A stretch of 42,578 bases of DNA from VRUE01 sp035693025. Its GTDB lineage: Bacteria > Actinomycetota > Thermoleophilia > Solirubrobacterales > 70-9. The position numbers and the translations under genes were made by a program. Each line of letters begins with the position of its first letter. The stretch's first letter is position 1. The notes below the pieces were generated by a model. The model was not told the origin of the DNA. It ran no database searches and saw only the letters and a program-made list of their open reading frames with translations. The stretch lies in the NCBI GenBank assembly GCA_035693025.1, contig DASSHI010000047.1:1-42578 (forward strand). The letters are read 5' to 3'. Below are positions 13,375-19,688 of the stretch, piece by piece.

Positions 13375-13983
13375 ATGAAGGCGCTCGTGCTCAACTGCAC
13401 CCTGAAAGCGAGCCCGGAGAAGTCCAACACCGAGGCGCTGGCCGGGGTGGTGGCCGGGGCCCTGCGCGAGGAGGGGGTCGAGGTGGCTTCGGTGCGCGCG
13501 GTCGACCGCGCGATCCCGCCGGGGGTCGAGTCGGAGATGGGCGAGGGAGACGAGTGGCCCGGCGTCCGCAATCAGATCCTCGATTCGGAGATCCTGGTCT
13601 TCGCCACGCCGACCTGGCTCGGGCGTCCTTCCAGCATCGCCCAGCGGGTGCTGGAGCGGATGGACGCAATGCTCTCCGAGACCGACGAGGAGGAACGTCC
13701 CGTCGCTTACAACCGCGTCGCGGGGGTCGTAGTCACCGGCAACGAGGACGGCGCTCACCACGTCATCTCCGAGGTATCGGGCGCCCTCGGCGACATCGGC
13801 TTCACCGTCCCCGGTCAGGCCTGGACCTACTGGAACAAGGGCCCGGGGCCGGGAGAGGACTATTCGGAAACCGAAGAGGGTCACGAGTGGTCGCACGCGA
13901 CCGGCAGAGCCGCCGCCGCGAACCTGCTGGCGGTCGCCAGGGCGCTCGAGTCCAAGCCGATCCCGCCGCCACCCTCCGAATGA
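13375..13983 (+). CDS. Flavodoxin-like/NADPH-dependent FMN reductase family protein
   Basis: 202 residues with a flavodoxin fold: MKALVLNCTLKASPEKSNTEAL (strand, phosphate loop and helix binding FMN phosphate), then DSEILVFATPTWLGRPSSIAQRVLERMD, the conserved [F]ATPxWxG FMN-isoalloxazine loop, and AGVVVTGNEDGAHHV with the second FMN loop. Such proteins reduce flavins, quinones or nitro compounds with NAD(P)H. The C-terminus ends in a proline stretch. Stop overlaps the start of the topoisomerase IB gene (ATGA), so the two are translated together. Confidence 0.84.
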   Translation: MKALVLNCTLKASPEKSNTEALAGVVAGALREEGVEVASVRAVDRAIPPGVESEMGEGDEWPGVRNQILDSEILVFATPTWLGRPSSIAQRVLERMDAMLSETDEEERPVAYNRVAGVVVTGNEDGAHHVISEVSGALGDIGFTVPGQAWTYWNKGPGPGEDYSETEEGHEWSHATGRAAAANLLAVARALESKPIPPPPSE

Positions 13984-15005
13984 ACGGACCTGAGTCTCGC
14001 CCGCGGGGGCGGCTCAGGCGCTCTGACTGCTCGGGCCCCGGTATCGGCCGCCGGCGGCGGGGCGGCGGCTTCAGCTATCTCGACCCCGAAGGCGGGCGGG
14101 TCAGCGACGAGGACACCCTGGAGCGGATTCGGGGGTTGGCGATCCCGCCCGCCTGGCAGGACGTCTGGATCTGCAGCGATCCATATGGCCACATCCAGGC
14201 GACCGGGGTCGACGCAGCCGGACGCAAGCAGTACCTCTACCACGAGCGCTGGCATCTGCGGGCGGCGCAGCGCAAGTTCGAGTCGATGCGGGAGTTCGCC
14301 GCGAGGCTGCCGCGTCTGCGAAGCGCGGTTAAAAAGGACCTTGCTCGCGAGGGGGTGCCGCGCGAGCGGGCGCTGGCCTGCGCGGTGCGCCTGCTCGACC
14401 TGGGCTTCTTTCGGATCGGCGGCGAGGAGTATGCCGAGACCAACGAGAGCTACGGGGTCGCCACGGTGCTGCGCGACCACGTCTCGATCGAGGGCGAGGA
14501 GATCGTCTTCGACTTCCCCGCCAAGAGCGGCCAGCGTCGCGTCCAGTCGATCCGGGACCCGGAAGTCAAGGCGGCAATCGAAGCGATGCGCCGCCGCCGC
14601 AGCGGTCCCGACGATCTCCTCGTCTTCCACGCGGACGGCGGCTGGCGCGACGTCCGCTCCGAGGAGGTAAACGCCTACCTGCAGGAAAAGGCAGGCGAGG
14701 AGTTCTCGGCAAAGGACTTCCGCACCTGGCACGGAACCGTGCTCGCCGCGGTCGAGCTGGCGCGCGAGGGAGCGCCGAGTTCGAAGGGGGGAGGGGAGAG
14801 CGCGATTCGCGCTGCCGTCAAGCGGGTGGCCGAGCGCCTCGGCAACACTCCGGCCGTCTGTCGCAGCTCCTACATCGACCCACGCGTGCTCGATCGCTTC
14901 CGCCATGGAGAGACGATCGAGCTGCCGAGCCCGGCCGCCGAAGGCACCGTTACGCCTCGTCGGCAGGGCTTGATCGAGCGCCGGGTCCTGGCCCTGATCA
15001 GCTAA
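13980..15005 (+). CDS. DNA topoisomerase IB (poxvirus-like)
   Basis: 341 residues from ATG 13980, which overlaps the upstream stop. Motifs: WQDVWICSDPYGHIQATGVDAAGRKQYLYHERW in the N-terminal DNA-clamp domain; LGFFRIGGEEYAETNESYGVAT with the first catalytic Arg; KSGQRRVQSIRDPEV; KDFRTWHGTVLAA with the second Arg and the His; and CRSSYIDPRVL with Tyr298, the nucleophile that forms the 3'-phosphotyrosine. It relaxes supercoils of either sign without ATP. Bacterial type IB enzymes are dispensable and often sit in stress or accessory regions, consistent with its promoter and flavodoxin partner. Confidence 0.9.
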   Translation: MNGPESRPRGRLRRSDCSGPGIGRRRRGGGFSYLDPEGGRVSDEDTLERIRGLAIPPAWQDVWICSDPYGHIQATGVDAAGRKQYLYHERWHLRAAQRKFESMREFAARLPRLRSAVKKDLAREGVPRERALACAVRLLDLGFFRIGGEEYAETNESYGVATVLRDHVSIEGEEIVFDFPAKSGQRRVQSIRDPEVKAAIEAMRRRRSGPDDLLVFHADGGWRDVRSEEVNAYLQEKAGEEFSAKDFRTWHGTVLAAVELAREGAPSSKGGGESAIRAAVKRVAERLGNTPAVCRSSYIDPRVLDRFRHGETIELPSPAAEGTVTPRRQGLIERRVLALIS

Positions 15006-15171
15006 AATCTCGCCTGGCGCGGCGGTGCGTGGCGCTGTCGCATCATCGGGAAGAGGCGAGGCACGCGGGGCGGTGGCAAAGCCGGATCCGCGGACTCCGA
15101 CGAGAAGAATCGATTCCGGAGGTGTCGAGTGTCTCAAGGGAAATATCCTCGGCGTGGGTAAGGCCACGTCC

Positions 15172-15540
15172 ATGCGTCCGTTCAGGCTGGTTGAGCGAGA
15201 CGTCCGCCCCGGTTGTCGGGAGATCCGGGTCGAGGGCGAGCTCGATTTCTCGGTGGCCGGGCAGCTGCGCGAGATGCTCGAAGGGATCGCCGAGGAGTGC
15301 ACGGAGATCCTGATCGGCCTGCAGAGCTGCGAATTCATCGACTCGACCGGAATCGCAATCGTCGTCAGCGCTCACCAGCAACTGGCCAAACAGGGGCGTC
15401 GCGTTGCGATGTATGCGCCGACGAGCCAGGTGCTGCGCATTCTCTCGGTCACCGGGTTGACCTCGAACGGGCTTGTTTTCGAGAGCCTCGACAAAGCTCT
15501 CCTGGGGTCCGAGCAAAGCTCCGCGCCCGAGCAGCCCTAG
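15172..15540 (+). CDS. STAS-domain anti-sigma factor antagonist (RsbV/SpoIIAA-like)
   Basis: 122 residues from ATG 15172 (MRPFRLVERDVRPG…); an in-frame GTG at 15154 is an alternative. The STAS fold is complete: EIRVEGELDFSVAGQLREML, then ILIGLQSCEFIDSTGIAIVVSAHQQL, where Ser in DSTG is the residue phosphorylated by a partner anti-sigma kinase, then RVAMYAPTSQVLRILSVTGL. In partner-switching systems the unphosphorylated protein frees a sigma factor of the SigB/SigF group from its anti-sigma. No RsbW kinase or sigma gene is in the window, but the gene follows an array of SigB/SigF-type promoters, so a link is plausible. Confidence 0.87.
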   Translation: MRPFRLVERDVRPGCREIRVEGELDFSVAGQLREMLEGIAEECTEILIGLQSCEFIDSTGIAIVVSAHQQLAKQGRRVAMYAPTSQVLRILSVTGLTSNGLVFESLDKALLGSEQSSAPEQP

Positions 15541-15598
15541 AGGCCTGGGCAATCGAAGCGCTAACCTGGAGAGGCAGGCCCGTTCGTTCGGTTTTCTA

Positions 15599-15635
15599 CC
15601 TCCTCCGCCTCGCGCGCGGCCCATTCCAGAGGAGG
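15599..15635 (+). repeat. Hairpin that could hide the mpsC1 ribosome-binding site
   Basis: CCTCCTC (15599-15605) is the exact complement of GAGGAGG (15629-15635), the purine run just ahead of the first mpsC gene, with a 23-nt loop. In RNA this could mask the ribosome-binding site. Could be chance. Confidence 0.3.
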
Positions 15636-15649
15636 GGTCAAGAGCGGGA

Positions 15650-16039
15650 ATGAACGAAAGGCCGACGGCGACCGTCAGGAGCGAGGAGGACGAGAGGGTT
15701 TCGACCCTTGCGGATATCTCCCGCGAGATGGTGCGCCTGTACAAGGAGCAGTTCGGGCGAGGGCCGACGAGGGCGAGGTCTGACTTCGCCGGTCCCGACA
15801 CCTTGATCTGCACGCTGGAGGAAACGTTCACTCCGGCCGAGCAGAGATTGGCGGAGATGGGTGAGCATCAGCGTCTCCGAGACACTCGCCTTTACTTCCA
15901 GCACGCGACCGAAGCTGAGTTCTGCGAGGTGATCGAGCGGCGCCTTGGGCGCAAGGTGCGCGCCTTCGTCAGCGGGATCGACACCAGCAAGGATGTCTCG
16001 GCCGAGCTCTTCTATCTGGAGAGCGCCTCCTCGCTGTAG
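15650..16039 (+). CDS. MpsC/DUF2294 family protein, copy 1
   Basis: 129 residues from ATG 15650. After a short acidic N-terminus the whole protein matches the DUF2294/MpsC domain: DISREMVRLYKEQFGRGPTRARSDFAG, LICTLEETFTPAEQRLAEMGEHQRLRDTRLYFQ, VIERRLGRKVRAFVSGIDTSKDVSAELFYLE. In Staphylococcus MpsC is linked to a membrane-potential generating system; single-domain actinobacterial members are of unknown role and likely cytoplasmic. GAGGAGG lies 14 nt upstream and AGCGGGA closer. A second copy, about 80% identical by eye over 107 residues, follows at 16189. Confidence 0.85.
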   Translation: MNERPTATVRSEEDERVSTLADISREMVRLYKEQFGRGPTRARSDFAGPDTLICTLEETFTPAEQRLAEMGEHQRLRDTRLYFQHATEAEFCEVIERRLGRKVRAFVSGIDTSKDVSAELFYLESASSL

Positions 16040-16141
16040 GATCGTCTTGGCGGCCCGGACCCTGGTGCCGAGGTCGCTATCAGGCCCTAGAGGCACGCAA
16101 TTCGAGCGCAGCTCGGCCTGCGGACTTCTCTCAAGACGATC
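16040..16141 (+). repeat. Nested inverted repeats in the gap between the two mpsC genes
   Basis: GATCGTCTTG (16040-16049, beginning right after the mpsC1 stop) is perfectly complementary to CAAGACGATC (16132-16141). Inside, GCCGAG (16067-16072) pairs with CTCGGC (16112-16117). The gap can therefore fold as one long RNA arm ending 47 nt before the mpsC2 start. No T-run follows, so it is more like a leader structure or repeat than a terminator. Confidence 0.55.
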
Positions 16142-16188
16142 GGGAAGGCGTAGGCGCGCGTCGACGACTCCCAGATGAGGAGTCCAGC

Positions 16189-16575
16189 GTGCAAACAGAC
16201 GATCGAGTGGTCGAGCCTGGCGAGAACGACGACCCCCAGGCGTCGAAACTGGCGGACATCTCCCGCGAGATGGTGCGCCTGTACAAGGAGCAGTTCGGAC
16301 GGGGCCCGACGAGGGCGAGGTCTGAGTTCGCCGGCGCCGATCTGATCGTCTGCACGCTCGAAGACACCCTCACCCCGGCGGAGAGGCGGATGGCCCAGTT
16401 CGGCGATCACCAGCGCCTCCGTGACCTTCGCCTCTACTTCCAGTACGCAACGAAGGCTCAGTTTTGCGACGTGATCGAACGGGCGCTGGGTCGCAAGGTC
16501 CGTGCCTTCATCAGCGGCATGGACACCAGCAAAGACGTGGCAGCCGAGCTCTTCTACCTGGAGAGCGCCGGCTAG
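16189..16575 (+). CDS. MpsC/DUF2294 family protein, copy 2 (tandem duplicate)
   Basis: 128 residues from GTG 16189 (GAGGAG 6 nt upstream). It matches copy 1 across the whole domain, with REMVRLYKEQFGRGPTRARS identical and the end DTSKDV[A/S]AELFYLES shared; the N-terminal 20 residues differ. DNA is almost identical over the first conserved block, pointing to a fairly recent duplication. Changes are mostly conservative, so both copies appear functional. The inverted repeat at 16040-16141 separates them. Confidence 0.85.
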   Translation: MQTDDRVVEPGENDDPQASKLADISREMVRLYKEQFGRGPTRARSEFAGADLIVCTLEDTLTPAERRMAQFGDHQRLRDLRLYFQYATKAQFCDVIERALGRKVRAFISGMDTSKDVAAELFYLESAG

Positions 16576-16602
16576 ACCGACGGCGACATGGAGTGCCTAT
16601 GA

Positions 16603-16635
16603 GGGCCGGCCCTGGGAAAAACCCAGGACCGGCCC
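16603..16635. terminator. Strong hairpin, probable bidirectional terminator
   Basis: GGGCCGG-c-CCTGGG (16603-16616) pairs with CCCAGG-a-CCGGCCC (16622-16635) around an AAAAA loop: 13 pairs and one mismatch. It lies 27 nt after mpsC2 on the plus strand and 15 nt after the candidate peptide stop on the minus strand. There is no long T-run on either side, so termination is inferred from stem strength and position. Confidence 0.6.
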
Positions 16636-16650
16636 TTACCTCCGGCGGAC

Positions 16651-16710
16651 TCAGCCGACCTTCCTGATGGAGACGACCGGCAGGGCCGGCTGACTTGATG
16701 CGAGCTTCAT
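16651..16710 (-). CDS. Candidate 19-residue peptide gene divergent from the double-wHTH regulator
   Basis: Minus-strand ATG (16708-16710) preceded by AAAGGGGGTGAG with a 4-nt gap, one of the strongest ribosome-binding sites in the window. The frame codes for MKLASSQPALPVVSIRKVG and stops at 16651, followed at once by the hairpin at 16603-16635. A good site, a short frame and a terminator together look like a real peptide or leader-peptide gene. No signal sequence; I know of no homologue. It might be a leader peptide, a signalling peptide or a ribosomal-peptide precursor, none shown. Confidence 0.4.
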   Translation of the reverse strand: MKLASSQPALPVVSIRKVG

Positions 16711-16769
16711 AAATCTCACCCCCTTTCGCGCTTTGAGAGCCGCGGCCAATCTAGGCGCGGAGGTGTCTT

Positions 16770-16809
16770 TTGAGTACTACCTGAGTCCTGTCTAGATAAA
16801 TGTCTAGAC
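16770..16809 (+). promoter_or_regulatory. Promoter with overlapping 20-nt palindromic operator
   Basis: TTGAGT (16770-16775), 17 nt, TAGATA (16793-16798) form a housekeeping-type promoter for the regulator. The -10 lies inside GTCTAGATAAATGTCTAGAC (16790-16809), 7-bp perfect arms GTCTAGA/TCTAGAC around TAAATG; outer TGAGT (16782) and ACTCA (16815) extend the dyad. Such placement is typical of an autoregulatory site, presumably bound by the winged-helix protein downstream. Confidence 0.55.
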
Positions 16810-16848
16810 TTCTTACTCAGTGATGATCGAATGCTTCAGAGGCGTTGC

Positions 16849-18096
16849 ATGACGTCAACAGGCCTGACCGATCTGGAGGGGCGACGGGCGCGGCTGCGAC
16901 GTATTTCTGTCGTCTTTGCGGTCGAATTGCGGCTCAAGATCGTCACCGAGCTATACGCGAGAGAGATGAGCCCGACCCAGTTCTACAACGAGTTTGGCGG
17001 GGGTTCGATATCCCGGGTCACTAGAAACTTTGAACGGCTTGACGAATCGGGATGGCTCGAATATGTGCGCAGCGAGGGTCCAGGTGGTAGCCGTCGGGGC
17101 GGGGTGGAGCGTTTTTACCGAGCGACGGAACTTGCCTTTTTCGATGCTGAGACTTGGGCATTGCTGCCGTACTCGATACGTGTGGCGTTCAGCTGGAACT
17201 CCTTCAAGCAGATCGCTTCACGGCTTCGAGATGCCATCGAGACCGGAAAGGTCACCGCCTCGGCGAGTCTTGGGCTGACCCACAAGTCCGCATGTCTCGA
17301 TCAGGAGGGGTGGGATAACGCGATTGAGATGATTAGGACGCACTTTGAGTTTCTGTCGGAGGAGCAGCGGGAGTCGAGTCTTCGACTGGCCCGCGCCAGT
17401 GACAGCCCCCTGCGAGTGAGTGTCATTCAAATTGCATTCGAGCCACCGTCGGAAGTCGCGGGGGCGATTGCGCCATCAATCGTCGAAAGTCTCGAGGAGC
17501 CATTCGTCCCGTTGCCGGTGCGACTGTCGAAGGTTTTCGCAGACGATGTGGCCATGGGCATCATTGCTGAGGCAAACCGGCGCGAGATAAGCGCAAAACA
17601 GTTCCATGCCGAGATCGGTGGCGATACCGCGGCCGGCATTCGGCGTCGTTTCACGAAGCTTGCTGGGATTGCGTTGCTGACCGAGGTCGAAGCGAAGACC
17701 GGAGGAAGGCGCCGAGGTGCCAGGGAGAAGTTCTACCGAGCCACCGGACCGGCGATTTTCGATAGCCGCAGCGGGCCATGGGTCGACACTCCAAGATCGC
17801 TCGAGGAAGCCGATATTTGGAGACAGTTCGAAGGGCTCTCGGTGGAGGTGAAAGACGCGATGAAAGCGGGAACCTTCGATGCCCGCGACGACAGCTGTCT
17901 TGCCTGGTCGCTGCTGAGTCTGGATGCCCACGGCTGGTGTGCGGTGATGGAGAGCTTGGATGAGCTGCGCCTATTCATCGATGCCGAGCAGGACCGTGCG
18001 TCGAGTCGAATGACGCAATCGGGGGAGAAGCCGGTAACCATGACGGTCGCCCTTGCCGCATTCGAGTCGCCGAAGGAGACCGAAAGAGAACCCTAG
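16849..18096 (+). CDS. Regulator-like protein made of two tandem winged-helix units
   Basis: 415 residues from ATG 16849 (AGAGG 6 nt upstream; ATG 16831 would add six residues). Two copies of a unit of about 190 residues are seen. Copy 1: LRLKIVTELYAREMSPTQFYNEF, SRVTRNFERLDESGWLEYV, GGSRRGGVERFYRATELAFFD. Copy 2: VAMGIIAEANRREISAKQFHAEI, GIRRRFTKLAGIALLTEVE, GGRRRGAREKFYRATGPAIFD. Each has a helix-turn-helix followed by a wing (GG[S/R]RRG…FYRAT) and then a helical effector/dimer part (GWDNAIEMIRTHFEFLSEEQ / GWCAVMESLDELRLFIDAEQ). A single chain could thus bind a palindrome as an intramolecular pseudo-dimer. Base composition is less GC-rich than the neighbours, hinting at transfer. Target is probably its own promoter palindrome. 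Confidence 0.7.
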   Translation: MTSTGLTDLEGRRARLRRISVVFAVELRLKIVTELYAREMSPTQFYNEFGGGSISRVTRNFERLDESGWLEYVRSEGPGGSRRGGVERFYRATELAFFDAETWALLPYSIRVAFSWNSFKQIASRLRDAIETGKVTASASLGLTHKSACLDQEGWDNAIEMIRTHFEFLSEEQRESSLRLARASDSPLRVSVIQIAFEPPSEVAGAIAPSIVESLEEPFVPLPVRLSKVFADDVAMGIIAEANRREISAKQFHAEIGGDTAAGIRRRFTKLAGIALLTEVEAKTGGRRRGAREKFYRATGPAIFDSRSGPWVDTPRSLEEADIWRQFEGLSVEVKDAMKAGTFDARDDSCLAWSLLSLDAHGWCAVMESLDELRLFIDAEQDRASSRMTQSGEKPVTMTVALAAFESPKETEREP

Positions 18097-18545
18097 GCGG
18101 GTGGGCCGCTCGCTGCCGAGGTAGGGGTCGGATAGCCGAACCAGGAGACGATCGAGGAGTCGGCGAGCTTGCCCCCGACCAGCGGTCCGACCACGTAGGC
18201 GAGGCTGGAGCTGAGGTAGACGTAGCCGAAGAGGCGGCTGCGCTGAGCGACCGGCGCGATGTCGGCGATCGCGCTCTGCGCGATCGCGATGTTCGCCTCA
18301 GACAGACCGGCGAGCAGGCAGCCGAGCATCAGCAAGGGCAGGCTGCGCAGGTGCAGAGCCAGGGCGATCAGCAGGTAGCAGCCGGCACTGACGACCGTGC
18401 GCTCCCCGATTGAGCTCGAGGCCGGCAACAGCCCACCGCTGTCGCTGAGCAGCAACGGCGTGAACACGGTGATCATCACGCTGTAGCCGACGAAGCCGAT
18501 GAAGACGACCAGGTAGAGCGGCAACACCCGATCGATCGCTCGCAT
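18093..18545 (-). pseudogene. Decayed MFS transporter
   Basis: 150 residues, against about 400 for the family. The N-terminus is a good first membrane helix (LPLYLVVFIGFVGYSVMITVFTPLLL), then the sequence jumps from SSIGERTVV directly to AGCYLLIALALHLRSLPLLMLGCLLAGLSEANIAIAQSAIADI…YVVGPLVGGKLAD. The TM2-TM3 part with the motif-A loop (GxxxDRxGRR) is missing, suggesting an in-frame deletion, and the C-terminal half is lost after SWFGYPT. The stop overlaps the regulator's stop by 4 nt. It therefore cannot form a working transporter. It lies between the regulator and tRNA-Cys. Confidence 0.7.
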
Positions 18546-18578
18546 CGCTTGCCAGCCTAGCTACGCTTCACCCGTCCC

Positions 18579-18649
18579 GGCGCCTTGGCGGAGTGGCTAC
18601 GCAGCGGCCTGCAAAGCCGTTTACACCGGTTCGATTCCGGTAGGCGCCT
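18579..18649 (+). tRNA. tRNA-Cys (anticodon GCA)
   Basis: 71 nt, cloverleaf by eye: acceptor GGCGCCT (18579-18585) with AGGCGCC (18642-18648) and discriminator T; D-loop GCGGAGTGGCTACGC; anticodon arm CGGCCTGCAAAGCCG with loop CTGCAAA, anticodon GCA; T-arm CCGGTTCGATTCCGG. CCA is not encoded. Confidence 0.95.
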
Positions 18650-18680
18650 TTCGCTGTGGTAGGCGGTTTGCGGCTTACCA

Positions 18681-18698
18681 GGGCGGTTTCAGCCGCCC
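18681..18698 (+). terminator. Hairpin after tRNA-Cys
   Basis: GGGCGG-TTTCAG-CCGCCC followed by TTTC, 31 nt after the tRNA. A 6-bp GC stem with a short T-run; probable terminator of the tRNA transcript. Confidence 0.5.
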
Positions 18699-18759
18699 TT
18701 TCAGGGCGAGGTCGATGACTCACAATTTGCAGGGAAAAACAACCAGAGTGGGTCTCGGT

Positions 18760-18789
18760 TTGACTTTTGACATACGTTGTATGTACAGT
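18760..18789 (+). promoter_or_regulatory. Toxin-antitoxin promoter with operator palindrome
   Basis: TTGACT (18760-18765), 18 nt, TACAGT (18784-18789) form a promoter. Between the boxes lies the perfect dyad ACATAC-GTT-GTATGT (18770-18784). The GTG start of the antitoxin at 18797 falls where transcription should begin, so the message is predicted leaderless. The dyad is the likely site of antitoxin autorepression. Confidence 0.6.
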
Positions 18790-18796
18790 CTGTGGC

Positions 18797-19063
18797 GTGC
18801 CAAACCCAAAGACCCAAAGACTCAATCTCCGTATCGAGAAGGACGACGAGGCTCTTTTCAAGCAAGCCGCCTTGGTTCATCGGGAGTCGCTGACTCAATT
18901 CCTCGTCGAGAGCGGTCGCGAGCGAGCGGAGCGCCTACTCGCCGATCGAACCAGCTTCAGCGTCGATTCGGATGCCTGGCAGGAAGTCGTCGCTGTGATG
19001 GACCAGCCGGCTAAAGCCCGACCCGAGCTCTCCAGGCTTTTCTCGCGTCCTCGCCCTGAATAG
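18797..19063 (+). CDS. DUF1778 (TacA-type) antitoxin
   Basis: 88 residues from GTG 18797 (the frame opens earlier at 18767, but that part overlaps the promoter). The N-terminus TQRLNLRIEKDDEALFKQAALVHRESLTQFLVESGRERAERLL is the DUF1778 ribbon-helix-helix fold that dimerises and binds DNA; the C-terminal part (SFSVDSDAWQEVVAVMDQPAKARPELSRLF) is the toxin-binding tail. Family knowledge: DUF1778 antitoxins pair with GNAT toxins that acetylate charged tRNA. The toxin gene starts 5 nt downstream. Complex with toxin would repress the palindrome at 18770-18784. Confidence 0.88.
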   Translation: MPNPKTQRLNLRIEKDDEALFKQAALVHRESLTQFLVESGRERAERLLADRTSFSVDSDAWQEVVAVMDQPAKARPELSRLFSRPRPE

Positions 19064-19068
19064 GCCGA

Positions 19069-19584
19069 GTGCCGCGCTTTCTCGACCCCCAGCCGCTCGG
19101 CAGCGAGCATCGGATCAACGGATTCGATTGTGGGGTGGGGTCGCTGGACATCTGGCTCCTAAAGCAGGCGCGGGCAGCGGCAGGGGCAGGATCGGCTCGC
19201 ACCTACGTCGTGATGGACGTCGAGCAGGATCGAGTTGTCGGCTATCACGCGCTATCACTTGCGTCGATCGAGCACGCAGATGCAACCGGCAGGGCGCGAA
19301 AAGGCATGCCACAACACCCGATCCCGGCCATGTTGCTGGCCCGGCTGGCCGTTGACAAGACAGTCCAGGGCAAGGGGATCGGAGCCTTCCTCTTGAGAGA
19401 CGCGATGAGCCGCGCTCTCTCGGTGGCGGAGCAGGCGGGCATGCGTCTACTGCTCGTCCATGCACTTAACGACGAGGCGCGGGCTTTCTACGAGCACTTT
19501 GGCTTTGAGCCTTCGCCTAGCGATGCGATGAATCTGCAGGTGCCGATCAAGGACATAAGGCTCGCGCTAGACGGCACGAACTAG
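19069..19584 (+). CDS. GNAT acetyltransferase toxin (TacT-type)
   Basis: 171 residues from GTG 19069. GNAT features: YVVMDVEQDRVVGYHALSLASI (central strands), AMLLARLAVDKTVQGKGIGAFLL with the QxxGxG acetyl-CoA loop, MRLLLVHALNDEARAFYEHFGFEPS with the conserved Tyr near the end. N-terminal HRINGFDCGVGSLDIWLLKQA is typical of toxins paired with DUF1778. Such enzymes acetylate the amino group of aminoacyl-tRNA and stop translation. Complete length and intact motifs suggest an active toxin. A large hairpin follows the stop (19586-19650). Confidence 0.9.
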   Translation: MPRFLDPQPLGSEHRINGFDCGVGSLDIWLLKQARAAAGAGSARTYVVMDVEQDRVVGYHALSLASIEHADATGRARKGMPQHPIPAMLLARLAVDKTVQGKGIGAFLLRDAMSRALSVAEQAGMRLLLVHALNDEARAFYEHFGFEPSPSDAMNLQVPIKDIRLALDGTN

Positions 19585-19585
19585 T

Positions 19586-19650
19586 AGTCACGCCGGCACG
19601 GAGGGGGGCACCACTGGCGCAAATCGGGCCCTGGCCCGCCGGTCGTGACT
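19586..19650 (+). repeat. Long hairpin after the toxin gene
   Basis: AGTCACG-CCGGC (19586-19597) pairs with GCCGG-t-CGTGACT (19638-19650), with one bulged base, and an inner GGGCCCTGGCCC lies in the loop. It begins 2 nt after the toxin stop. It may be the terminator of the module or a boundary repeat of an inserted cassette; no T-run. Confidence 0.5.
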
Positions 19651-19688
19651 GGGGCAGCCGCGCAGCGGGTATCTGTCAGGCTGATCAC

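Noticed and set aside
18568..18861. Minus-strand frame over tRNA-Cys with AYRNRTGVNGFAG
   Set aside because: Peptides of this kind are translations of the antisense strand of a tRNA, a known source of false genes.
18649..19650. Possible integrase-type att repeat of the tRNA-Cys 3' end flanking the toxin-antitoxin cassette
   Set aside because: I looked for a second copy of the T-arm/acceptor end on either side and found none, and no integrase gene is present.
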